Below are positions 13,649-45,590 of a DNA stretch of 64,000 nt, piece after piece (position 1 is the stretch's first letter; each line of letters opens with the position of its first letter). The notes beneath the pieces were generated by a model. The model did not search any database, was not told the DNA's origin, and worked only from the letters and a program-made list of their open reading frames with translations. This DNA is from Pagrus major (lineage: Eukaryota > Chordata > Actinopteri > Spariformes > Sparidae): contig NC_133238.1 in NCBI RefSeq assembly GCF_040436345.1, positions 2,889,267 to 2,953,266 of the forward strand. Direction: 5' to 3'. The position numbers were made by a program, and so were the translations under genes.

Positions 13649-14590
13649 ATTGGTGTTGTTCCTGGAACATTAAAATTCATGTCGCTCCAGGACCATCATT
13701 GCAACTGATCTATCACATTTTTAGGATGTCATAGCTTTGCAACCTGGCGAAAGACCAGAAAAATACACACATGGGAGAGCTTATCCTTTGTAACACGTGT
13801 TTTTTTTTTCAACCCAAACCATGTTTGCATAAACCTAACCAAGTATTTTTGCCTAAACCTAATCAAACTAAATAAATGAATAAAACTTGCCATGCCAACA
13901 ATTTAATGATGTGTTGCAGTGAACAGGACAGGAACTTTCTTTGGTGAGTCAGAAAAACAACCATACTATACTATAGTTGACCATCAACTTTAAAAGCAGC
14001 TTATCACAGCCCATATTTATGTTTCTTGTTTGGCAGAGACCTCTAGCAGCTGTTGTATTTAGTACAGATGCAAAGGTGGAATTGAAGAGAAGTAGTATAA
14101 AGAGCAAAAAGTCTGTACAGCCAGGAGGTTGGGGATGGGTGGTCAGATCAAAAAAGCACAGGGCTTTCATTAAGGAGATTGCTGTCCATGTCCATTGTGA
14201 ACAGTCAATGGTGTTTTAACTTACTAACGTTATGTAGATAATGTAACACAAGTTACTTATGTAACACAGGTACGTTTGTAACTGAAGTTAGAGAAGTAAC
14301 AATATTTTTTTTACCCAAACCACAATGGTTTTCTAAACCTGACCAAATAGTTTGGTTGCCTAAACCTAACCAAACTGTGAAGGTACGACAAGGATCCGGT
14401 ACGCCTGTCACTGGTACACTGCAAAGGTCATATTGTTTTGGGAACGGTGATATATGTTGTTTTGGGACTTGGTGGCAATCCAGGAACAACAACAACAAAG
14501 CTATGACATCACAATAGTGTGTTTGGTCAGTTGCAATGATGGTCTTGGAACAACATTATGTATGATGTTCTGGGAACAACACCAACACTG
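13649..14590. mobile_element. Non-autonomous element with long imperfect inverted repeats
   Basis: The left arm (from 13649: 'ttggtgttgttcctggaaca', then 'ccaggaccatcattgcaactga', then 'atgtcatagctttgc') is matched in inverse order by the right arm ending near 14590 ('gcaaagctatgacatca', 'cagttgcaatgatggtctt', 'gggaacaacaccaacac'). Inside, two related T-rich plus 'taaacctaacca' blocks occur (13800-13870 and 14305-14375). No transposase frame is present, so this is a MITE-like or foldback element of about 940 bp. Target duplications were not resolved. Confidence 0.65.
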
Positions 14591-14599
14591 CAATATCAG

Positions 14600-17500
14600 A
14601 CAAACTGTACATGAGCATCTGTGAACAGAGAGTTATCTCCCCCCCATGTATGACCAGTTGTAGGTCACACAGTAACACCTAAGCTAGCTCTATTTACCAA
14701 TTACTACTGTGAGACTTGGTTGAAAGTTCCAAAAAGCAAGTTATCAGACCTTGACATAATTTCTGTATCATTTAATACCAAATTTGAAGATGAGACGAAA
14801 CTGTTAATACAGCCTAACAACATTGTGTACGGTTAACCATGAGCGGTAAAACAAGCTTGTCTTCAGTTATCGCAACCACTTATCTGGAGGCAAAACAAAA
14901 AGGTACATGTTAAAGGATCAATGTGTTGGCAACTTAAAGTGTATATGCATTTATAAAGCCATTGGCTTCTACTCATTTCTGTCTGGTATGAAAATCTATA
15001 AGCAGACTCTTGAAAAGTGCTGTATAATCCTTCACAATGAACATTCGGTCTGCGTTAATTTATGTCAGCGCTAAAATTTCAGGTTAGGTTGAGGTTATGA
15101 TAATCTCACTTGGACAAAATGAAACCAAACAAAAAGTACAATGTGATGGTTTATAAAACTCTAATTAATTTTTTAAAGAGTCTGCCAAATAATTTTCATT
15201 TTGTACTGAAATGACTGGAACCCAACGGATGCATGGAATGGTAAAAGAATTCAATTTCTTAAACACAGCATATGGTTGGTTGTAATGTATATATATGATA
15301 AGGTATATACATGATTTTAAGAAAATGGCCAAAAAACACTTTAAGGACATTACACACACTGTGCATGGTAAACATTGGCTTTTGCAGACCTCCTTATTGG
15401 ATTCACCTATCTGTAAAAGTGTACAATGCAATGAACTGTTAAAAGTAACATTCATGTGGCCATTTTGTTTACACTTCAAATAAGTGGTCTAAATAATCTG
15501 GTTAAACTTCAGATGCGTTCAAAGCCTGTCAGGTAGTCTGATGACTTGTGCTGCTTGCCCTAATGCAGGATGAGTTTTAAAATTAAAAAGGCTCATGTCC
15601 AAAACACCTAAACAAGACCCAGGTTGTTTAAAACAACTGTACCAGTGAACTGAGTCTGTGTGCAAGAACATCATGCTTTACAAATACAGCCTATTCAACT
15701 GAACAATAACTCTCAAAAAAAAAACAAAAAAAAACAAAAGATTTGCCTGTTCTGTGGGGGGATTATTTTACAGTCAATTATCCAATTAATGCTGTTGAAC
15801 AAAAAGTGGTTACACCTGTTTCTATTCTCAATGAATGTGACAGATCCAAATATAAATCTGATCACAGTGGTGTGTCCTCACAGTACTGTCTCCCCCAGAG
15901 TCAGAGAAGACGATAAATATCAATGTTAGGGGTACATAGGTTCAAGACATGATGAGCTTTTCTTGGAACAAAAGACTGGAAACAGTGGGACGGGGTCAGC
16001 CTCACCTTTCAAAATACTTTAAACTATAAGATATAATATGACAGCTATGGAGTTTTTGAAAGGTGTACTATTTGTTGTACAGAGCTAGGTTGATTGTTTC
16101 TGCCTGCTTCCAGTCTTTGGGAGACACTCTGGATGCAGTTGAGATGAAATTTAAGTTCATCCTCTCATTTGATGGAAGATATGATAGATAACACGCGTTT
16201 CTCAAAATGTCATTGTTCTTTTAAATGTTTAACAAATATCAGTGAGAGATCAGATGAACTAACAGCCTTACACTGATATTGTTTTCCACTGTGGGTCTAA
16301 CGTCATAAGAAGGGACTGTTAGGGACATATCAGGGGTTTTTAAAAGGCTCTGAGGCTTCAGGACTGACTGACTGACTGACTCTGGGTTGCAGTTTTGACA
16401 AAACAATCAGCTTGTTCAGATTGTGCTAAGACTTTTGTCCTTACTTGCCCAGTGTCCGATTACAGTTCCAGGCACGGCACTGTTTATTCAAACACTTAGA
16501 CATGTCAGGTCATTTGTCATGGGGTCAGAGGATACATGTTGTATTAAAATGACAGGCGTAACCACAGCCAGAGACTTCGGTCCAATGGACTAAAGATTTA
16601 CAGTGACAATGAAAAGATCTCTTTCGTAAGTACACACTGCCTTCTTGACTACATGTGGAGGTTCCATATAAACTTGGGTTATATTGAACAGAGAATCTGC
16701 AGTGTGAGCTGTCTATTGATACAAGACTAAGCCAGAAATAGACAACACAAAGTGCTTACTGGGGTTTCACCTATCACCTGCCTATAGGTTGGCACAAGAA
16801 GAGCTCTATGTCCGCATTGGAGAACATCACCAGTGACTGGTCTACAAGCGTACATCCTCCAAAACGTGCACAACACGGTATTGTAGTTCCAACCGCACTG
16901 ATATATAAATACTGTTTTTATTTTAGATTTGTTAACACAGGAAGACATGGAAATAAAATGCTTCAAACAATCATGGCGACCTGTGGCCAAAAAACAAACA
17001 TTCTGAGAATGTCTAAGTGCACTTACACAGCTCTGACAAGATTTAATCTAACCTGCGGTGTCACCCCCACCCCCCCAAAAGGAAAAAAGGCCCAAAAAAA
17101 AGAAGAAAAACAGCTACTTCATAACGTGCCATTTTGGACCAAATGACAGTAACTTTCCAGATGCTTACCTTGATCAAAAATGGACTTGGTAGAAACAATA
17201 GCCGCTGACTGTGAGTGGAATGGTCAGTGAGAGCTCTTTATGGGAAACTTAATATTTTGGAGTTAAGACTACTCTAAGACTAGATTTCCTCTGTCAATGG
17301 TCTGTGAACAAAAGTTCAGGGCTGCTCTAACACATTTTTGTTCAATAAATGGGGTTTATGCTGACATGTTTATGCGTCTTCCCAAATTTACATAGTTTCA
17401 TATTTACCCTCCCATTTCCCCAAGTAGGGAAGTTATCACAACAGGCAGGCATGAAAAATAACCCATTTTAACCTTAAAATAAATAATAAGGAAAATGATC

Positions 17501-17811
17501 CTCTCTGTACATAGAAAAAAAGATGGGGAGGCTGCAGCACATTCACATCATGTGGATGTGGGGGTGGGTACTTTGATCAGGAGGTCTCTGTGCTTACACT
17601 GACTGATGTGGGATGATGCAGGCACAGTAAAAGAACTACTACAATGCTCTATTGGAACCATTTCTCTTCTTTCATTATTGACTTGCATTTCCTCCAAACA
17701 TACTCTGGTCTGTCTTTTGTCACCTTTTAGATTGTGTCTGATAAAGGGCGGGGCAGGGTTTGATGGGCTTTCTGAGAAGGAGTCCGTTTGCTGTGTGTTT
17801 GTAGCAGGGGC
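14600..17811. other. Intergenic and ube3a 3' UTR
   Basis: No coding exon is supported. The part next to 17812 must be the 3' UTR of ube3a, which reads leftward. A minus-strand AATAAA (TTTATT on the plus strand) lies at 16917-16922, about 890 bases past the stop and a reasonable polyadenylation signal; others further left cannot be excluded. Confidence 0.4.
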
Positions 17812-29199
<11,388 letters not shown>

Positions 29200-29370
29200 A
29201 CGAGACTTTATCCTCAGTTGTTTGTTATTCTGTTGCTGTTTGTGAATGTATCAAGTCCTCCACAGACGAGTTCAACAGCACGATGGTTTAGGCGTAAACG
29301 AGCAGCGACGAAGGATTTTCTATTCAAAACTTCATTCACGGCCTTCCTACTGCAGGCTCTTTCCTCTGCC

Positions 29371-29426
29371 TGACGTTCACAGCCATCTTGACTTCAACAT
29401 CAACCCACGTCCCACAATGCACTGCG
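29371..29426 (-). promoter_or_regulatory. ube3a promoter motifs: ZNF143-type and YY1-type sites
   Basis: On the plus strand 29411-29426 reads CCCACAATGCACTGCG, a full match to the ZNF143 (SBS) consensus CCCAnnATGCnnYGCG. About 20 bp nearer the gene, the minus strand of 29380-29390 reads AAGATGGCTG, close to the YY1 core AAGATGGC. A CRE-like TGACGT lies at 29371-29376. All lie 170-230 bp upstream of the inferred start codon of ube3a in a locally GC-richer stretch, fitting a housekeeping-type promoter. Function is inferred from motif and position. Confidence 0.6.
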
Positions 29427-29797
29427 TTGTAGCTGCAAGACCTGCTGGAATGGATCATAATGTTAGAAGGAACTGGACTCATCATATTCATCATTTAAAA
29501 AAGAAAACATCTATAATGTCGTATTGGGGTGAGCAGAGGGTCGGTTAAATTCGGAACAGTCCCGAATTACGACCAGTTTTTCTGGTCCTCCTGTTTTTCC
29601 CAAAAATGACACTAAACTTTTGATTTGCCTAGTTAATTATAGCCTAGTTAACACAACGTTGTGAAACTAAGTGTTTACAATACATGTTTTTACAATCATC
29701 ATCAACATTGGGCGCCACATATTGATTTCTTTTCTTTCTTTTTTTTAAATGGGTAAAATCTAATTGTACACTCACATTGATTCTCTCAGACCCTCAT

Positions 29798-29799
<2 letters not shown>

Positions 29800-29865
<66 letters not shown>
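29800..29865. repeat. (CT)n(CA)n compound microsatellite
   Basis: CT repeats from about 29802 to 29831 run directly into CA repeats to about 29865. Confidence 0.95.
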
Positions 29866-29866
<1 letters not shown>

Positions 29867-30125
29867 GACAACAGACCTGTCCATGAGCTCTTCTTCTATG
29901 AGCACACTCTGGATCTCTCTAATAACTAACTAGGCAGAAATGTATCTTCCAAAGCCTACTGCAGCCTTCCTAAGTGGTGTTGGACTGAAGGTTAAAATTA
30001 GGTTTAGGCTATTTTATAATGATAGAGATTAGTGAAAGTGATCTGAAGAACAAAATAAACATCCAATAGCATATTTGTTACTCAACATGACACTGGAAAC
30101 ACAGGGCAAACTGTCGCCGCTGTTC

Positions 30126-30336
30126 AGCCCCCAGAACACTGTTTGAAGCTAGAAAGGTGGCAGGGTCCGCCACATATAAACAAAGTAAAACAGTATAAAT
30201 TGTGTTGTCTTTGAGGTCAGTTTGTTTATTCAGTCATGAAAACAAAGAGAGTTTGTTTAGGCAGAAAAAAATCAGTCAAAGATCTTTCTCGTCTGATTAC
30301 AATTTCTTTCCAAAAACTACATAGTGCACCTTTAAT
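30126..30336. repeat. Dispersed MITE-like repeat, copy 2 (truncated left end)
   Basis: Carries the same core as copy 1 ('cagaacactgtttgaagct', 'aaaggtggcagggtccgcc', 'acatataaacaaagtaaaac') and the same right end ('aactacatagtgcacctttaa'), but the left terminal block is missing. Confidence 0.75.
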
Positions 30337-30339
30337 TAA

Positions 30340-32659
30340 AAAAAAGGAACTGTTGGTTTTTTTAAAAAAAAAAAAAAAAAAACCACTAAACAATTGTTTG
30401 GATCAATCTGACATCATCAGAATGGTCCTGGTCTGTTTTTACAGGAAGTCTGTACAATGAAAAAACATGTTATGTTCAGTGGCATATAACATTCCATTTC
30501 TCAAGTATAAGGCTGTCAATGGAATTGAAATTAGGTTACAGCATTTACTACTGGATCATAATGAAGCCATTTAACCACTGGGTGAAAGACAAAAAATGTG
30601 TCAAATAATCTTTGTTTTTATGAAATAAAAAGACATTTTATGTCACTGTTCCAAATGACATGCCATGTAATGTGTCACAGCACTGTTCAGGTAAAGTGTG
30701 ACACCATTTTATTCTTCATTCATGCTCTAAGATAATCAGCTTGCACCCAACACTGTAGTCTAAAGCTCAAAGTCTTGGGGTTATAGACTCTAAGAGACCC
30801 ACAGGATCACTCGCAATTTTAGCCGACAGTACTGTCTTGAAGAAGCTGATGTCCACTCATTTTTTAAGCTAAGCTGAAGGTAGTGGTATAATGTGAAACC
30901 ACAAAACCTCAGGCATCTATATCATGCTAGTCTGTCGGGAAGAGGGATAAATAATGCTCCAGAGTGAAGCAAAATTATGGTGAGGGAAAACTGGCATGCC
31001 CATTTTCAAGGCGTTCCCTTGACCTCTCACCTCTAGAAATCACAACTCTCCCCTTTATTGGTACACCAACTTTATGATAATAATCCCATGCAGTTTTTTT
31101 TGGCAAAAACCATGCAATTTCTTCCATGCAGTGTAAATGTATTATTTCCACCCAATTCTATATGGTGTATTTTAGTAATTCTGCATACTGAGTCATTAAA
31201 ATGTCCTGGAATTGCATAAATTCAGTATAACTGGGAAACTCGGACGCTTGTGTATTCAATGCTATGTTTGAAGGCGTGCAGCCTTTTAAAAAGATGAATA
31301 TTCCCATTTAATTCTAACTTTAAAAATGTAAATAAGGTCTAAAATGGTTTATAGAAACAGTTTTCTGTAAGTCTACTAGAGCATCTACCAAAAAAGTGGC
31401 ACATTACCTGAATTCCCCCTTTATTTTATTTATATAGTGCTTTTCATGACACTCAAAGATACTTTACATAGTTTCATTAAAAACATGTGAAAAACAACAT
31501 CATCAGAGATCAAAATCAGTACTGAAAAGGTGAGTTTAGAGGGGGTAGCTATGGAAGGGCTGCTGCCTCAGGTCTGGTGCTTATTCCTGAGTGGTGGTGA
31601 CAGCAGATTGGCATCAGAGGAGCAGAGGCTGCCAGAAGGAGTGTTGTGGAGGAGCAGTTTCATGAGTTAGGAAGGAGTCTAGTTATGGAGGGCTTTGTGA
31701 GGTAGGAGAGGGACTGACTTGGATCTGTTGTGGAGCAGGGAGCCCGTGGAAGTTCTGGTTATGGGAGTGAGAGTGGGTCAGCACTCAAGCAGCAGAGTTC
31801 TCGATCGTGATTTAAGACGATGATGTACCATCAATAATGCAGTTGCAGTAGTCAGGTCTGGATGTGATGAATTAATGGATCACAGTTTCAGCAGCAGTGT
31901 ATCTTTTAGCTTCACTGATCTCAAGTTCTTGTGTAGTCTCCTGCACAATCCAGTGCACTCCCAGCCCATGAGAGATCTACATCCTACCTACACCTACCTA
32001 CAGTTGAAGTGAAGACTCACTTCAACTAAATTGAAACAAAAGCTAAATCAGTCACAAAAACACATGTACCAAACATACATGTTACCAATGTGGTTGAACA
32101 GGTTGGTTTTGGTTTGTTAAGAAAACGAAGAAAAAAGAAGCCACACACAAGTGAAGTGTTTGGGTGTAGAGATGCAGAGACAGGCAAAAAAGCAGAGTGG
32201 AGTGGACCTGCTCACTGTCAGGTCTTTAGCTATACACAACAACAAGTCATCGTGCACTAGTGATTGTGTGTTTTACATGTATTAGACAAGCTTAACATGA
32301 TGGTCTGGATGGTGAAAACAAAAAATGTAACCTTCAGACAACATTCAGAGAACGTGATCTGAGGGTCTTTAGAAACCTTGAAAGAACCTCTAACGAACAT
32401 TTCCTAAAGGTTCTCTAAAGGGTTTATATAACCGTTAGACAGCCTTCAGGGAACATTTTTCAGTTCGAAGCTGTCCATAGTCTGCACTTTAGTAAAAGTA
32501 GGTTAGCTACAATATCCTCTTGACTCAAGATGCAAATGTTATGGTTATCCACAAGTAGCATAGACTTATTACACATGTTCTGGTCTTTTTTTCTGGTGGT
32601 TCTGGTGTAATGTTTTTAATATTCTCACTTAAGTTGTAGAAAGGTCATGGAACAACTAT
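30340..32659. other. Intergenic, repeat-rich, no gene seen
   Basis: No supported exon. From about 31412 to 31960 the sequence ('tttatttatatagtgctttt' then a run of G-rich 'gaggagcagaggctgcc'-like text) resembles a dispersed LINE-derived fish repeat. Remaining sequence is AT-rich and featureless to me. Confidence 0.4.
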
Positions 32660-32706
32660 GTTGATGAAGGTTCTCAGTCATCCAGGCCATGGTACTTGTA
32701 AGTGCT
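32660..32706 (-). repeat. Penelope-like terminal fragment, copy 3 (inverted)
   Basis: Contains 'ttgatgaaggttctcagtca' followed by 'tccaggccatgg', the reverse complement of the terminal block at 936-964 and 3740-3773. A solo end of the same retroelement family, in the opposite orientation. Confidence 0.6.
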
Positions 32707-33362
32707 GTATCACAGAATGGAACAGCTATGCACTCCTTTGGTGATTTTTGGATTTCCAGTCAAATCCATCTTAAATGGCACAAAAGAAAAGGACATTATT
32801 GCCTTTAACACTTTTTGGGACGTTGTAGAGTGCTTCTTGCTTTGGAAATCTTCCCATCTCAATGTGCAAGGCTTAAGGATGTGATGTTTTACTTAAGCCT
32901 TGAAACAACTAAATATGCACTTAAAGGATGTAATGATAATGTCAGCAGCTTGTCTGTGTTGCTGAATAAACATTTGACCTGTCTGGTCAAATGTGTTAAT
33001 TTGGCCTACCTGGCCCTCTGTTCTTCACTTGTCCTTCTAATTGATACACTTGAGTTTTACAGTTAAATTACTGTGGTAAAGAATCTGAATTAACTGAACA
33101 TTAAGGCTGCCTATAAGTTGAAGGGTGAGTGGTTGGTTGAGTTTGCTTGAAATTTGAATCTTGGGGTTGGTATATCATGTTGTTTGGTACTGTTGCTGTT
33201 TTTCTGTCATTTTTCCAAGGTAGTTCTTTAAATTGAAATACTGGACCTTGAAATCTTTGAGCCAGACAAGGCAATAGGAAAAAGCGAGCGCCCTTCCTCC
33301 ATCATCTGAATTTAAATTTATCTCAATTCACCTTTAGTTGTATTTTCAAAAGAAGTCCAGCT

Positions 33363-33497
33363 GGCGGGAAATCAGCGGAACTGGCAACCCTAGCGAGCTG
33401 CTCCGTGTGCAGAGTGCAGAGTGCACACGGCTCTTGAGTGACTTGACAAGGCATAGCTGAACGACGACGGAGTTAACCGCTGAATTCTACCAGCGAA
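33363..33497 (+). promoter_or_regulatory. Vasa 5' region: E2F-type site and 5' UTR exon donor
   Basis: GGCGGGAA at 33363-33370 matches the E2F core. About 130 bp downstream, 33491-33503 shows a strong donor (GCGAA|gtaagt, exon end 33497), which I take as the end of the non-coding first exon of vasa because the next acceptor in use (34340-34341) lies ten bases before the vasa ATG. The transcription start itself cannot be placed. Confidence 0.45.
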
Positions 33498-34351
33498 GTA
33501 AGTTAATAGTCCACAGTATCATTATGCTAGTCATGTTATCAATGCCACCAACAAAAATCATTTTGATAGAGCAGACGTTTTTATCTGTTGCGCCTTATAT
33601 TCAACTGTTACGAAAAGTTAATTTTGGCTAGCATGAAAGCGTGCTTATGCAACACGGGTCAGTTTTCGCCGGTGGCCGTCACCTTCTTAAGCTAGGTTAT
33701 GTTGTCTTTCCGAGCACTATGCTCGAACTTAATAACGTTAAATATCGAGTTTTATTTGAGTTGCTAGTGAAATAATGTGGCCATACCGAAGCAACTGTGA
33801 GCAATCAAGTTCATTCCCTATGTGGAGTCTGCCTGGCTGAACATTAGCTAAACGTAGCATAAAGTAATTTGACTCACTTGGATAGCAAAGGAATGCTTTG
33901 TACTTGATAAAGTTTGTTGTAAGGGTCGAATACCTTTCATTGGTAATTTAAGCACTGACTAACAACCGGGCGCCTATATTAATTACAGATTTGACGGTGT
34001 CCGACTTACTTCGCCCCTTCTTAAATTTGACCTTGTAGCTACCATTAGCTTACTTAACTAGCTAAGCAGCCATACGCACGTGGACGGTGGTTCACGTGTC
34101 ATAATTAACGCAGGTGTTAAAGGCTGGTCAAAAGTCCCTTGAAAGGTTCAATTTATTATTTGTGAACAAAAACAAAAAGTGTGCCTTGTACAATTTTTCA
34201 AATAAGTGTACATTATTTAATTACTTGAGCAACTTCTGCAGTAAGGTTCATGTAACCAACGGTCCCATCATACAGTATGAGGTAGCAAGCAATTGTTCAC
34301 ATTAGAATGTTGACTATCGGTTTTTCTTTTTTTTCCCCCAGGTGGAACAAA

Positions 34352-43645
<9,294 letters not shown>

Positions 43646-43980
43646 GGAGAATATTTGAGCCGCGCAGCCGCACAGAATTAACCTGAGTTATTTTCTTTTC
43701 ATATGTTCAGCTTGTTGTAGTTTATCACAATGTTTTTGTTTGAAGGAAAAATAGTTTGTCTAAGGCCTGACAACGTTAAAAATGTCAATTGAGAAGTTAC
43801 ATGGAGAAACCAGGTTTTGTGGGATGTGATCTTCACATAGGTCTTCACAGAGCAGCATATTGTGGATAATTTGTTTTATGTTTTTTTAATCATCACTTTT
43901 ATTTAAAGTTTATAAAGAAAACAATTCTGACCCTGAACAAAAGTCAAAACTTGAGAATGTCATTCCAATTCTAGATCACC

Positions 43981-43986
43981 AATAAA
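43981..43986 (+). terminator. Vasa polyadenylation signal
   Basis: AATAAA at 43981-43986, repeated at 43985-43990, about 335 bases after the vasa stop codon, followed by T-rich sequence. A further AATAAA lies near 44053. Confidence 0.6.
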
Positions 43987-44059
43987 TAAATATTTGTTCA
44001 AAAAAACCTACATTTATTGTCAATGTGTTAAATGTAATGTTTAGTACTTGGTAATAAAA

Positions 44060-45060
44060 ATGAATCTTATTTGCATTATTGAAGTCCATCAGACAAATTC
44101 AGTTTGTGCAAAGTGCAGTTGTAGCTATTCCACAGACATGGACATGGTGCAAGCAGGGACGTGTCGCTGACTAAATGCACTTACCGAAATCCTTGTATTT
44201 ATGTTGAGGTGCCTTGTACATTGTAAAGCAACAGAACACATAACGCTCATCTCCATTTATTTTTTTTATTGAATGCATTCAGTCACTACTGTACAGACTC
44301 AGATAATAGACATACAGATAAAGCTACACAGCAGCATATAGTGAAATTGACCCCACTTTAACCAGCTGAAACAAAGTGATACATTGTGTACCAATGATTA
44401 TAATCCAGTGTACATTATTCTGAAATTGGACTTTCTGCATAATGAATTTTTTTTTTTTTTTAAATTTCATGTATATTTTGATGCTAATATTAGAACTGTA
44501 TTTCAGTTTATAATTTCCAATGCAGGACTTTACCTTGCAACAGCATTTCTGTGCTGCTGAACTGCTGTTTGAACATAAATGATCAGGGTATAATCAAATA
44601 AAAAGCAATGATGTATCCCAAGGGACACAGTTCAAGTAGGGTATAGAGCAGGGCTGTCCAAAGGTGGTCAGCCATAAGGTCCAATTTGGCACACCAGATG
44701 TTTCTAGGGAAGATTAAGTTATTATTTTGTGGAAGGTAAATTATCTTTAAATATGTTGGACCACTACTTGATTGTCTGTCTGTATAATCTGAACATGGTA
44801 AGTAGTTACTTGACTTCTTTGTGTCATTTTGCATCATAACAATACAATACGTGTTTGCTTTTGGCCCATGGCCCCCCCAATAAATGTGATTGTTGGCCCT
44901 TCATGGTAAAGAGTTTTGGTACAGGCCCCATGACTGTTTAAATACTTTTTATTTTTAGATTTTACATTATTTTTTAAACATCGTTTCAGGTCTCCCGGAC
45001 ATTGAATTTTAGTTGAAACCAATGAGAACTAAACTAGACGAAACAAAACACTTCGTTCCT
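44060..45060. other. Intergenic, no gene seen
   Basis: AT-rich spacer between vasa and the coiled-coil gene. Poly-T stretches and short frames without motifs; nothing supportable. Confidence 0.4.
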
Positions 45061-45078
45061 CTGAGATGGCTTGGCGTC

Positions 45079-45123
45079 GTCTCCATAGCAACCATGATGA
45101 ATGAGGCACATGGGTATTGTAGT
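45079..45123 (+). promoter_or_regulatory. RFX X-box and ZNF143-like site upstream of the coiled-coil gene
   Basis: GTCTCCATAGCAAC at 45079-45092 fits the ciliary RFX X-box (two half sites, RYYNYY and RRNRAC, separated by two bases). At 45112-45123 the minus strand reads ACTACAATACCC, one base away from the ZNF143/THAP11-type ACTACAATTCCC. Both lie about 470-510 bp upstream of the start codon at 45591. Binding is inferred from motif only. Confidence 0.55.
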
Positions 45124-45590
45124 TTTAACGTTGGATAAATGAAACTGACGGAGAAAACGGAGTCTATCAAATTGAATTATTTCTAATAAGCATAGGATGA
45201 CTTCCGGATTGTACCTTTCACCAAGCAGACCGTTCTGTTTCTGTGGTTAATGTTTTCACAATCATACATTTGTGACCTGTGCACTATGCAGAGTGAAGAA
45301 CTACTTCCTGGTCCTGCAGCTCCGCCCACTGTGGGCGTGGCGCTCTGTGTATCATTTTTTATTGGCCAGCTCCATATTTCCCGTTTCAAACTTGTGTTAC
45401 GACCGGAAACTGCAGAAACTGAAGAAATGCGAGCATGAAGAAAACACCTCAAACTAAACAACTAAAGTCCAAGGAGACAAAAAGATCCCACTGTGTGTCA
45501 TAGCACAGAGAATCAGATCTGGGACAGTAAGCCGAACATTTCAGCCTGAGGGTGCGGTTACTTTTACGTGACTGCAAGCTGTCTGTAACC

